From Climacteris rufus (taxonomy: Eukaryota > Chordata > Aves > Passeriformes > Climacteridae): a stretch of 64,000 nucleotides of DNA. The DNA lies in NCBI GenBank assembly GCA_013398175.1, contig VZRZ01002089.1:113298-177297 (forward strand). The letters are read 5' to 3'. A program made the translations under genes and the position numbers. Position 1 is the first letter of the stretch. Every line of letters begins with the position of its first letter. Under the pieces are notes generated by a model. That model was not told the origin of the DNA. It did not search any database and saw only the letters and a list, made by a program, of their open reading frames with translations. Of this stretch, positions 39,110 through 51,231 are shown piece by piece.

Positions 39110-39195
39110 TGATCTGTTTGAGGTCTCCGGAAGTTCTCTGGCAGATTGGCTTCATAGAGTAGTCTTGCTTTAGTATTTCCCATTTCCTGCATGCA
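39110..39195 (-). CDS. SMAP1: SMAP1 coding exon 3: ArfGAP domain, middle helices
   Basis: This 86-bp exon encodes CMQEMGNTKARLLYEANLPE followed by NFRRPQTD and the first two bases (CA) of a Gln codon. In ArfGAP folds this is the helical part after the zinc finger (the MxxxGN…A…YEA motif) that supports the Arf-binding face. Human residues are roughly 85-113. The acceptor is ttccttag/TGCATG. The donor is CA/gtatcc, which lacks the usual GTAAGT consensus and may be weak; the split Gln codon is completed by the A that starts the next exon, which fixes both boundaries. It lies 692 bp downstream of exon 2 in gene sense. NTKARLLYEANLPENF separates SMAP1 from SMAP2, which as I recall has a different sequence here. 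The open frame continues to 38986, but that is intron read-through. Confidence 0.96.
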
Positions 39196-39887
39196 CTAAG
39201 GAAAAGGGGTAGAAAACAGTTAGTTCATGTCCATTGATACTTTCAACTCTGCAACAGGATGCTGCTGGAGGGCTTAAATGACACTACAAGTTTTTCACTT
39301 GGAGACTCCTTGTTGCCACATTGGGAGGTACAACTGGGGCACACGAGGGCTGCCTGCCAAGCCTTGATGGACAAAAGCTAAAACATGGATGCTGTCTGCA
39401 ATGGAAACCAACCCATCCAGGCAAAGGCAAGCTTTGATCTCTCAGGATGGCTCTTCAAACCATGAAGACAAGGAGGAAGGAAATTTATCTGGTGGCAGAA
39501 AGAGGCTTCAGACTGGAGCATAACTGGAAAAGTCAGTGCTTGATACCCCAAAAGAAGAGAAGCAGGCATCACACGGATGTGCGAGCACTGCCGTTCTGGC
39601 CCTCGCTGAAAAGGTTTACAACACTTTTGCTACAGATACAAACAAGGAGCAGCTTTCAGAGTCCCTGGGACAAGGCAGAATACATTTAAAAGGATAGAGA
39701 AATGAGACCTAAACCAATTTCTGAAGTGACTTTTATGAACTTAAGCTCACTACAGTAGAAATATTACACATGTAAAAACTAACAGGATTGTAAAGCATTT
39801 AAGATGGGCATCATGATAAATGTAAATCCTTTCAAAAGTACTCCTGACATCCCTTTCAATTTGGAAAGATATTTTAAGACATTTTAC
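39196..39887 (-). other. SMAP1: SMAP1 intron between exons 2 and 3
   Basis: This short 692-bp intron separates CAG/gtaaaatg from ttccttag/TGCATG. Most of it (about 39280-39690) is GC-richer than the neighbouring introns and contains an 80-codon chance opening on the plus strand. I do not recognise a repeat in it. Confidence 0.85.
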
Positions 39888-40021
39888 CTGTATTTGCTCT
39901 GGTGTCCATTGATCCAAGTTGACAGACTTGACCCTTGATATATGAACCCCGAGATTTCGATGTATTCCAGCACATCTGATGCAGATAAAAACACCAGTGT
40001 TCCAAGAGGCCCATCTTGGAC
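39888..40021 (-). CDS. SMAP1: SMAP1 coding exon 2: ArfGAP core with second zinc-ligand pair and Arg finger
   Basis: This 134-bp exon, completed by one base from the missing exon 1, encodes 45 residues beginning GPRWASWN and ending WTPEQIQ, about residues 40-84 of the human protein. It carries CIRC, the second Cys pair of the ArfGAP C4 zinc finger (the first pair belongs to exon 1), and IHRNLG, whose Arg is the catalytic arginine finger by analogy with ArfGAP1 Arg50. GVHISRVKSVNLDQW follows, a hallmark of the SMAP branch. The acceptor reads ccctttag/GTCC and the donor CAG/gtaaaatg; the exon enters in phase 1 and leaves in phase 0. One residue is notable: WNTG is encoded where I recall WNIG in mammals. 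The open frame extends to 40103, but the residues beyond 40021 are intron read-through. Identification is very secure. Confidence 0.97.
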
Positions 40022-41145
40022 CTAAAGGGAAAGGGGAAATAAATCCATTATTTTCAAAATCCCATATACTGTCGAGATTTTCTTGGGCATAATTCTGTAC
40101 CAATAATGTGAATGAACAGGTTTAAAAAAAGGCTCAGAACTGTGTCTATAGAATATCTATTACTTTTAACAATCTCTGCTGTTAATTTTATTTACAGATT
40201 TCTAGTTCTAAATAAAGTCACAAAACATTAACTAGTCAGATTTAGCTAGAAATTTGCACGTTGTGTCCACCTCACCACCTCCAACCCAACAAACTTTCTA
40301 AAGTTGGCTTATTAGTAATAACAAGATTTTTTCCTGCATCTTGAATAATCCTTATAGTTATGCCTCAGATGAAGTATAAACAGAAATCAGTAGAAGTTGC
40401 TCCTTTTTCTCCATTTAAAAGCCTAAGACATGCACTGCACTTAACTTGAAATTAAATGCAGGGCAATCTTATAATAATGCAACAAATCCTTTAATATGTC
40501 AGACAGCACAGACTCTACAAGAGTAGCATGGAAGCTCTTAGGGAATGATTATACAGAAAAAACTAACTCAAAAAAAACCTGCAAAACTAACTCATAAAAA
40601 CATCTGACTAAGAATGATGGAAAACTGAGTATGTTCAGTACCCCTGATTTCTAAACTACAGTATGACTTGCCATTCACAGCCCAATGGATTTTCTAACAG
40701 AATCAGGCTGATTTATGAACCTTACCATCATTTCTCAGCTGTGCTGGCACGTTGAGACAATTAAACTATGCTGGCCTGAATTATCACAGTGACACTTGGG
40801 ATGTTTCACCTGAAGTTACTATTCAGTCTCTAATTAAACACATTTATATCATTTTAATCCAGCCTTGTACACCATCACTGTTAAAGGCACTGCTTTGAAG
40901 TCCATCTAGTTCTGAGGTCTAAGGAGTTCAAAGATTAAATAATTACCATCAAAAGCAAGAAGGCACATTGAAGAGTTGGAAAACATCTCAAGCAGTTATC
41001 TTCTGCTTTTGTGTGACAGATGTGCACCTAACCCACTGTTGCAACCGCAGCAGTTTGCATTTCAATATCAATATATTGTACAAACACTTTCCTGTGACCT
41101 ACAAAAGAGTTTTATGCTTCCCTCTCCTGATGTTTTGCATAGGAC

Positions 41146-41398
41146 TGTGTTGGTTTGACCCCAGGCAAACACCCACAGAGCTGCTCACTCACTCTCCTCT
41201 CCTACAGAACTGGCAGAAAAGAGACAGAAGGTGAGAAGACTTGCAGACTGAGATAACATTTCTATTAAGTGAAGCAAAAGCTGCACACAAACAAAGGGGG
41301 GGAAAAAAGGCAAAGAAAGGATTTCTTCTTTACTTCCCATTGTCAGGCAGCTGTCCAGCCACTTTTAGAAAGCTGTGCTTCAGCACCCACAACACTTC
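41146..41398 (-). mobile_element. ERVL-like LTR fragment, 3' half, antisense
   Basis: On the plus strand it starts with tgtgttggtttgacccc, the reverse of the LTR 3' end. It continues through cactcactctcctctcc, gagataaca, gcaaaagctgcaca and cagctgtccagcc, which parallel the LTR at 50702-51231 read backwards. It includes the polyadenylation-side region (U3 end/R/U5) and lacks the 5' half. There is no internal element next to it. Confidence 0.75.
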
Positions 41399-43974
41399 TT
41401 TTGGATGACACCACCAGTAATAGCCAAACCAAGGAAGCAGGAGAAATCCTTTCAGCTAGACTCTATTCTTTAGAATTGGTATTTGAAAACCCCAAGACAC
41501 ATTCACAGGGTTCACATTTGCTGCATTACTAGTGGGAATACTGGCAATATTTTGGGTAATCACTTTGCTTTCAATTTATCTTGTTCAGTATCTCAAAAAG
41601 TCAGGCCATTTCATGTCTACTGCTTGACCTTTAAGACCATAATCATTAAGATGACTGGCAGTTTTCAAAATAAGTGTTACTACCATAAAATTAGATTTCA
41701 AGGGTTGAGAGATCTAACAGGTACTCACTGAAACTAATGCATCATTTCCCACATGGCAATTGTTACAACCACTGCTTGTCAGATAAGAATGGTCAGACTC
41801 TTTCTAATATGTTTCTTAAATACTTCAAAACTAGCAACCTACTGATCTTTTTATTTTCCCCTATAAAACAGCACACATACAAAATACTCACTCTTACATT
41901 TGGTAAATTTATATTACAGGAAGGCCCCACTTAAAATTTATACTACTTTTAGTGCTCCAGGTCATTTGCCTCAACCTATTAATAAAGTTTCAGCTAAAAT
42001 AGTACACCAGAAGAAACTTAATAAAAAACTTTCTTAGCCAGTGCATTGTAGATGAAGTACCTCAGTTTATACAGTAGATTTAATCTACCCACGATAAAAC
42101 TGGTAAGATAAAGTTTTGTGCACCCAACAGCTTCTCCAGTTTTTCCCCCAAAGGATAACCCATGTCTTCTGAAAACTGGGGCCTGTGTTGAGCAGGTTCC
42201 TACAGGGACAGAAGGTGTTTATATTATCTACACACTGTGCAAGTTTTTATCCCTATAGGGTGTTTACACAACCACTATGAAGAACTTTTTACCACAAATG
42301 AGTTTGTACAACTACACATCACTTGAGTTTCCCATTCTTCAGGTAGTGCCTCAGCTACGAGATCCCAGACAGGCAAATTCTACCTTAATGAGACAAGACT
42401 GGAAGGAGGACTTGATATGACTGAAGTCTAAATAAATTGAGAGATCATTAACCTTTAGTTAAAATATTACACTTGAAACTTTGTTAACAAAAAGAAAGAT
42501 TGTAACACAACTTGTGAAGTAGCTGGTTTTCTCCTGGAAAAGAACAGTTTTGTATTTTCCCAAAGGCTCAAATTTCATTAATTTGTACTTATTGAAGAAA
42601 TAAATTAGGGAAATCAAATATATTTAAGCAACAAAGGAACAAATTAAACAGTGGAATAACAGGCAAACCTGAGGCCAGACAAAAACGTTCATGTGTAACC
42701 TCTGAATTTAATTCTGATTGACAGTATGCAATATTAAACACTTCCAATGAAAAATGGTTTCATTAATACAAATCAATCATAGCCACAGTTAAGCACCAGG
42801 CAAGAGAAGTTAGAAAATGCTTTCTGTGTGGGCATCAAAGCAACTATGCTTGACTTAACCAAACAGTCAACTAAAGCTTAGGAAGCAAACCTGCCTGTGT
42901 GAAAAACATTAAACAGTTATTTTGGAAAAATGTTAAACAGTAATTTACAGTTTTGCCAATTTTGTAGGAAGTCAGGATCCTTATTTCTGTACACATGAAA
43001 TATTTTGCACTAATAGAAATATTCATGGGTTTCTTTTTGTTGGGTCCTTAAAGATATTTGGTTTTCTTCAGAAAATTTGCAAGAGTAACCTGGTTTAACT
43101 GCTGTACACATTTTGCTAGCCAATTGAGAAGATATTTGGCTTCAGAAATGAAGACCAGACATCAAGAATCTTGATGACTGCTATTTTACACTGTTGAAAA
43201 CACTGTTACATGTCAGTGGTAATGCTATCTTACCTATCAAGAACTGCACTATACAGTCCAACTTTGATCAGCCAATAATAGCACGAAATACCTGTCATGT
43301 TTGACCTAAGTTTTAATAGAACTGTAATTTTTTTCTTCTGAAAGCCATTTGAATTTTTGCAAGAAGAGCAGAGGTGCACTTCAGCAGCTTGCTGCACCAC
43401 ACCAATATAAAAATACACTTGTAGTTATTTCTTAAGTCATTTAAGATACAGATAACTACTTAAAAATATTTTCAGCCTCTTTCATATTTTACTAAGTTAA
43501 TTTTAGAAAAAAAAGCCATAGGACTGAAAATGACCAATATTTATACTAGACTACATACTAAGATAATGTGAAGTCCCTGGAACACTGCCTGGCTGAACAA
43601 AGGAAAAAAATTCAGCAACCCTAAGACAGATTTGCTGCTTCCAAGATGAGAATTGATTCTTTTTTCTTCATTCTAAACTTTCTTTTCCATATTTCTATAT
43701 AAAGTCTACTCCTTAGACTTAAATTTCCTTTTCAGTTCTTAACAGGTGGCGGTGAAGGTGTGTGCTATCTTCCAGAAAAATCATTACAAGATTGTGAATG
43801 CATTAGGTCATTCACAATGTAAGGAATCCTTAAAATAACTAGGTTATTTTTTTAGGCCCACAGGTCTATTGTGTGGTTTTAGTCTTACAGTTCACAGAAA
43901 GGACTGATTCATTTTGACTGGAAATTTAAACACAGCCCAAGTGCAAGTTTCTTGTAAGAGCTAAACAGAAATGT

Positions 43975-44155
43975 GGATTTGAGCAGTCTGTGACTAAAAC
44001 AGTGCTGAGCACAGCGATGCTTTGGCTACAGCTGGGCAGTGCTTGCACAGAGCCAGGGATTTCTTTCCTATCCCCAGCCAGAGAGTCAGCAAGAGGCCAG
44101 GAGGGGACAGTCAGGGACATCAGACCCCAAGGGACCAAAGGGACACCCCAAGCAC
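43975..44155 (+). mobile_element. ERVL-like LTR fragment, 5' half, sense
   Basis: The blocks ggatttgagcag, aaaacagtgctgagcacag, gctgggcagtgcttgcacag, aggccaggaggggacag and gaccaaagggacaccc occur in the same order as in the LTR at 50702-51231. The fragment stops before the TATA-like region. The two plus-strand open frames of 84 and 86 codons here are simply read through LTR sequence. Confidence 0.75.
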
Positions 44156-47100
44156 AGATCAGAATTCATTCAGGTGCACAAAGAGCACCAATGGTGACAT
44201 ATTTAGGGTATTTAAGGGGTCCTTTAGAGAACGCTGGGCTCTAACAGTGAAAGAAAGATGCAGCCAACTAAAAACAACATAGCCTGCTGTATCTCTAAGT
44301 TTTTAGAATTTTTAGACAACCTGTGAATTTAAGAAAAAAACCAGAGAGTTTATTTCCAGTTACAGTAGACTTCCATGCCAGTATAGTCATTGTATAGATC
44401 AACATTCTCCCTACTCACAGAAATATCTTCAGCTACTAAAAAACTGTGAACATTTCAAAGCCCAATTTCAGCTGTTTAAAACTTTAGCAATAAAGAGCTA
44501 GAAGGCAATTTACATAATTTTTGATAAAAGTCTTCAGATAAGTTGATTTCAAGCCAATTTTTAAATTGCCGAAAAACTTATCCAACCTCACATGCCATTC
44601 TTTCATTCTAAAATGCACATCAAAGTGTGAATTCTGTGAAAAAGGCATCATTTTTACATATTCTCTGGTGAGGTGAAAGCTTTTCTCTCAACATATTTCA
44701 AAATTTTTCCCACTTGTCCTTTCTTGGGATGCAATTTTTGATGACAGCTTTCTCCTTCATATTATTTAAACTGGACAAGCATCTTGCACATATTTCCAAA
44801 TACCACTTTCTTCCCTGTCACCATTAACTCATTCAGTAAGGAGCATGTGTTCTACTCCACTGTTTTAGAAAGAAACTAATTGAAGGAGACACAATAGAAA
44901 TTCACACATTGCTGACAAACCCTGATGCATTTATACACGGTACAGCCATTTTCCTGTGAGTATGGCTGACATACACCTTAGGGCAGGAATAATAATGATA
45001 ATTATCATGCTGAAGCTGCTATAGTGCATTTCCAAAGGAAACACAGCACAAAGGCCATTAGTGTTTGTAAGTCCAAGACTGAAGTTTGATTCCAACTGCT
45101 CAGGTTTTATTTGCATCAGCACACACACAGTACTGCATTAGGTACAAAACAAGGCTTACACAGCACAGCTTGTTGAAAATGCTGACAAAAGGTACTTTTA
45201 GCAGCATTACAAAAAGTGCAAAAGGCTCATATACTAACTGCACATGAATCCAAGCAGTCAATACAATGTGAAACATTGCTTTAGCTCTTCATTTAATTGG
45301 TTTGCATAAAAATCTTCTAACTGTTGTAAACATCTCAGTCAACACTCCATCCTTTACTCAGCCTCCAACTGCAGTAAGAAATTCGTGAAAAAGGTTATCC
45401 ACTAGCAGGCAAGACAGGGCAGGAGACTGAGAACCTGTCACACAAACGTGTTAGCAAAAAAAAACCCCCAAAAAACCCACAACAGAGACCAGAACAAACT
45501 AAAAAGAGGCAAAAGAAAACAAAAGTATTTGGATATGAGACATCCACAAAGGAGCCAGTTTTGACTGTGAAGTTGAATGATAATGGTTGCTTCCCGTATT
45601 ACAGTAATTCAGAATTTCCTTTCCTCCATCAGTCCACCAGCACCTGTCCAGCTTACTGTAACTGTAGTTAATACTGGAACAGCCCTTTTGCTCAATACAG
45701 GTGCTGCCCCCTCTTAGGTAACAACTTAGAGAGAGCAAACAGTGGGGTAAAAAGAGCAAGCACATTGCCTTTCAATTTTACCTGTGCTGTTACAGGGACA
45801 GGCAACTGTTTTAGTCTCAGCAAACAACTCTGAATCCTTTGCAATACGTGAATAAAACCGGTGTGCCAGGAAACTACTAAGTTTGAGACAAAGTTTAAAA
45901 TGACAAAAGCTTGTCAAAATTAACTTTGAGGTTTGTAAAATACATGCACATGAACACGAAGTTAGTTTTCACTTTAGATCCTTGCAGTTACCAATTAGAA
46001 ATTCTACAAGAATGAAGCCAAGTATTACAGGTAACAGAGCACTAACTTTGCATTTCTAACACAGACTGAAGCAAACTTATGTTGGGCCAACACCTTTAAA
46101 GAATTCTGACAGGCTACAATTCTTTTCACTGAACTCCAGCCTGTGCTTTAACCATAAAGCTTGGCAAAGTTACTTCAATTCTCTGTTTCCCCAAATTCTG
46201 CCGCTCTTCGACAGACTTGATTTGCCAAAGAACTGGCTCCATCTTGTGGAACAGAGAATTAACTGCAAGAAAATCCGCACACCTGACTCACTCTCCGTGG
46301 CTGATGGGCAGTTCCCAAAAGCTCTAAAAAATCACCTCTGGCCAAAGACAGCCTCAGCCACTGCAGCAATCCAAGCACACCCATGCAGTGCCCTCTCTCA
46401 CTGCATTATTCTCACACACAGTTCATTCTGCTCAAGTGCTCTGCTGCTCAAGATTTCAACCAAGTTAGCAAAGAATATTTTTCAGAAACATCTGAAACTT
46501 CTCCAAGCTGAGATGCAAATAAAATTATGAACAAAAGACAAGCACCCTTATATAGAGGATGGAAAAGAAAAAAAATAAGTAAGCAGCAGTTGTATTTTAT
46601 GTAACTCAATAAAAGATGATCTGAGTTAACACAAAACAGTCCCTTCTCCAGTGATTACTCAGGGAAGAACAAAAGAACGAGGCAGGACTGTATTTCTCTC
46701 CTCAAAACATAACACACTAGAGACATGGATTAAGTCAAAATAATACTGAAATGCTCCAAACAAGTCACTTACTATCATCCATTTTCAGTCTAATCCTGCT
46801 GGTTCAAAGACCATCTCTTACCAGTTTCACTGGAGGTCACTTAGTTTTTCCCAGAAACAGAGATCCACCATTTCCATTTTTGGTTCACAGACTCCTGTGG
46901 TGGACGGGGCAGGCAGAGTGAAAAAAACTCTGCAAGAAAACACCACCCATCCACCCACAACACAGAAAGCTTAACTGCAATATTAATGCCCACTGAAACA
47001 GACTTTGTGAATTAAAAAAATCTTTGAAGGAATAAAAGATCTTGCATAAAGATCCTGAATCAAAGGAAATAATCCAAGAACTACAGTACAGGAATCTTTA

Positions 47101-49570
47101 TTCTATGAAATGTTCTTCAAGGTCCTTGAACCTTAACTCTTTTGAAACTACTGATACAGGACTATCTACTCGTCACTTGATCCACTGAATTAGTTTCTGA
47201 TTAAACAAATAGCCTGAAGCACGTTCTTGTGTCACATCTACTCCCCACATGAAGCTTAATTTCTTTTCCTATACAGTAGAAGAGGCTTCCTTGCTTTACC
47301 TCCATACCCACAACTGGGACAACCATGCAAGCTCAGTCTTTAAGCACTTTTAAAATGCCAAAGTATGCAGCAAAATACTATTGTATAGAAACAAAAGCAA
47401 CAAAGGGATGTAGCTTAAACAGCAGTTGTTAACAGTCTCTTACAGCTGGAGTTCACAGTCTGTATTCTGAGAGTCCAGGCCATAATTTTCAAGCTTAAAA
47501 TTTACCACATTTAGACAAGTGTCAGAGGAGTTCTACCAAGAACTGTTTGTAACAGGCTGTTTCCACATTTTTAAATAAAATCAAACTCAACAGCATGAAG
47601 GTGCACTGAATGCAGACAACTCAAGCACACTGTTCCAGAGTCCAGCTTACCAGCAGCTCAGACTCACAGGGTTCAAGGTGTACTGCAGACAAGCCTCAGA
47701 AGCATTGCTTGGCTATTTTTAGTCAGTGTCTGGTAAGTGGGAGAGAGTTTCAGGGACAGAATTCCTGCAAGTTTGTCTTTTTATCTGGAGAACTGTTTTT
47801 CATGAAAGTCATCAAAAAATCGATTAAGTGCAGACCTATTCATAACTCCAAATAGGCTCTGCAGAAGTATCATGAATGGAATTCTTCCCCTGCACAACCT
47901 GTCCCACCTCTGTAAGCCACAGAGAGAAATAAGTATCAAACAGTTTCAATTATTCCTTCAGCTCATTTATCCACTTGATTCTGTAACATCACAAATTGCT
48001 AAAAGCATTTCCAAGAAATTTCAAGGGTTGTATGAAGCCTCAACTAGAAAAGAAATACAGTGACATGAATGTTCCTTCAGTTCTATGTTTAAGCCACGAA
48101 AATCAAGTGGCTGGCTTCGTAACTACTTTAATTCTGGAATACATCCAAGTAATTTAAACAGCAAAAGCTGAAAATTGAGTTTGGAATATGAAGTGCAGCT
48201 TGTAAATCAGAGGACAGATTAATTACATTAGCTATCAGAGATATCCAGGTGATGTCAGTTTATTTTTGAGATTAACAGTGTTTTTCTTGTCTAACAGTCA
48301 TTTGGCACAAGCAATCTTGTAAGGTGACAAAGTCAAAGAATTAAATTTTTTTGCCTTATTAACAGTCAGCTACTAAAAATCTTTTTGACTAACATTGTGA
48401 GAAGATAAGCTTGCTTTTCCAAAATAAAAAGTTGTTTTATCAAGCATTAGGTGGCTATAGCATACAAATGCTAAGTTGTGAAATAAAATACAATATTTAG
48501 AGTTCACCATAAAGTCATATACATAAATACATAGTTGATCACTCTTCATGTAAATTAAGAGAAAAAAGAGATAATGATGGCTTTTGGGGATTTGTTCCCC
48601 AAAAAATCCCCAAGGCCTCTGTTTAACTCATTTCTAAGTAAAGTCAGTGCCCTAAGTATCAGAGATGACAGAGGTGCCAACCCTGGCACATTCAATAATC
48701 TAACAGCTTCAGAAATAAAATTTCAATCTGGCTAAGGGACAGCACTCCAATTTGCTCCTGCCTGTTCACTCGTAAAGAGAATGACTGCTTGTGTCAGAGT
48801 TCAGCTGCAAGGATAAGGTGTGCAAGCTGTCACTTCCTGTTAGCAGCATTTGGTACTTTCCAAAAAAAGAAAAGGTTATGTAGCATATTACAGTATTAGC
48901 AGGAAGCTTCTGGAGCTAGTCTTGACTGCCACTTATTCCTCGTCAGCAAGGAACTGCTAAAAGGTTTATTGTTTTAAATTTGCAATTTATATTCCTTTTA
49001 TATGCAGAACTAAAAGGAAAAAGGGAAACAGTGAGCTCTTACAAAATGTTTTCATAAGCAGATAGCTAAGCACTAGTATTTACATATTTCCTTTTCTTTC
49101 AGTGATGCTTTACTATGTTGCTCCGTTAGGATGTAGCAACCCCCCTGCACAGCCAGGCAAAGGATAAAGATTATGTACACACCTGCTGTAAAAAAAACCT
49201 GCACTCAGAAATTGAAGTTCTTCCTTTAATTACAACAAAACCCTCAGAAACAAGATTTGTTTGCAAGACAGGTTTACAATGTAGCCTGTTTGCCATAAAC
49301 AAGAATGAACCTTTTTCTACCAGAGACATTATCTTGCAACTGCATTAATCAGCTTCCCTTGACCATTTTTCCTCAAGTATAACTGAGCAGATCCTTAAGT
49401 AAACACTCCACAAACTGTACAACCTGTGTGCAGTTCTCAGTGACTCCAGAGATGTGCTTTCTCATACATTCTAAAGTAGGTAAATGCACCCCTATAATCC
49501 CTCCAAATGAACCTAAATTTGAAAAAAATGCAGAGAGAAACCAGAGATGCAAGTCTCCCTATCCAAGAGC

Positions 49571-50645
49571 CACAGAATCAGTGTCATTATGATTGGAAAA
49601 GACCTCTCCAATTACAAAGTTCCACCATTAACCAAACATGGCCAAGCACCACACCTACCTGTTTTTTCCCACTTCCAGGGATGATGATGCACCACTTCAG
49701 GCACTGGAACTGGGCAGTCTGTTCCAATGCCTGACCAACTCTCCAGTGAGGAAATTGTTCCCAATATCTAAACTATACCTTACCTGGCACAATTTGAGGC
49801 CTTTTTCTCTTTTTCTGTTGCTGGCCACCTGGGAAAAGAGGCTGACCCCTATGTGGCTGCAGCTTCCTTTCAGGCAGTTATAGAGAGATAAGGTCTCCCC
49901 TGAGCCTCCTTTTCTTCAGGATAAACACCTCCAGCTCCCTCAGCTGCTCCTCTCAGAACCTGTGCTTCAGACTCCTCACCAGCTCCAATGCCCTTCTCTG
50001 CTCACTCCAGCACCTCAATGTCCTTCTTCCAGTGAGGGACTCAAAACCAGACACAGGATTTGAGGTGAGGCCTCACCAGTGCTGAGGACAGAGGGACAAT
50101 CACTGCCCTGGCCCTGCTGGCCACACTGAGATGGGTTAGGATGCCACTGGCCTTCTTGGCCACCTGGGCACACAGTGGCTCGTGTTCAGCTGCTGCTGAC
50201 CAGCACCCCAGGTCCTTTTCCATCAGGAGCTCTGCAGCCCCTCTGCCCCAGCCTGCAGCACTGCAGGGGGTTGTTGGAACCCAGGTGCAGGACCCAGCCC
50301 TTGGCCTGGCTGAACCTCACACCATTGGCCCTGACCATTGATCTGCCCACTGAGCTCCCTCTGCAGAGCCTTCCTTTCCTCAGCAGACGAACGCTCCTGC
50401 CCAGCCTGGTATCACTTGTGAAATGACTGAGGGTGGCCTCCATACCCCATCCAGATCATCACTGAAGAGATAAAGCAGGGCTGGCCCCAATAGTGAGCCC
50501 TGGGGAAGCCCACTGGTGACTGGCTGCCAGCTGGATGTAACTCCATGCACCACTACCCTCTGGGCCCAGCCACCCAGCCACGGTGCCCAGTGAAGAGTGC
50601 ACCTGTCCAAGCCATGAGAAGGCAAAGGAGAGCGCCAAATTTCAG
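49571..50645 (-). mobile_element. CR1 LINE fragment: RT palm/thumb to 3' end
   Basis: The plus strand starts with cacagaatcagtgtcattat, the reverse of the CR1 3' tail, and climbs through the 3' region into the RT ORF. The minus-strand frame 50709-50380 contains VTSGLPQGSLLGPALLYLFS, the conserved RT block after the catalytic motif, preceded by HGLDRCTLHWAPW. Further frames carry QAKGWVLHLG and LVRPHLKSCVWF. Frameshifts and stops are present. The copy breaks off near 50645, about 60-90 bp from the LTR at 50702/50733. Confidence 0.93.
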
Positions 50646-50701
50646 GCTCTAGACTGTAAAATACACGGAAATAATCTATAAAGACTGGCCAGATTGTTTC
50701 T

Positions 50702-51231
50702 TGTACCAATCCTCTCTGCTATATTCACTTGTGCAGGGATGGAGTTTATTTTCTTCACAGAAGGCCCTATGTATGTTCTGGAACTGTGACCAAAGCAGGG
50801 TCGACAGCACACCAATGTTTGAGTTATTCCTGAGAAGCACTTGCACAACATTAAGGCCTTTGCAGCTCTTCAGACTCTCCTGCCAGTGAGGAGGCTGGGG
50901 ACAGGCAAGAGGCCAGGAAGGGACACAGCTAAGACACATGAGCCCATGTGACCGAAGGGACATTCCATACAACACTGCTCAGGAATAAAAGCTGGGGTAA
51001 GAAGGAGAAAGAGGAGACATTTGAAGTGATGGCATTTGTCTTCCTACACAACTGCTACATGTGATGGAACTCTGCTTTCCTGGAGAAGGCTGAACACCCA
51101 CCTGCTGATGCTAAGCAGTGAATTAATTCCTTGTTTTGCTCCGCTTGTGAGTGCAGCTTTTGCTTTACCTGTCTTTATCTCAGCCCAGGAGTTCTCACTC
51201 TTATCCTTCTGATTCTCTCTGCCATCCCACA
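50702..51231 (+). mobile_element. ERVL-like LTR, nearly complete, 3'-truncated
   Basis: The copy begins near tgtaccaatc or, by firmer similarity, at gcagggatggagtttattt. It runs through ggaagggacacagctaagac, gaccgaagggacattccat, the TATA-like aataaaagctgggg (about 50986), a gatggcatttgtcttcc block, the ctgctttcctggagaaggct block, gaattccttgttttgc and a ctgtctttatctcagccc block, ending at gccatcccac. The terminal bases up to the LTR's CA end are missing. It abuts the CR1 fragment at 49571-50645 and faces the LTR at 52912-53412. Confidence 0.85.

Noticed and set aside
46222..46530. 102-codon plus-strand open frame
   Set aside because: No motif, no splice-site support and no neighbour context; treated as chance opening.
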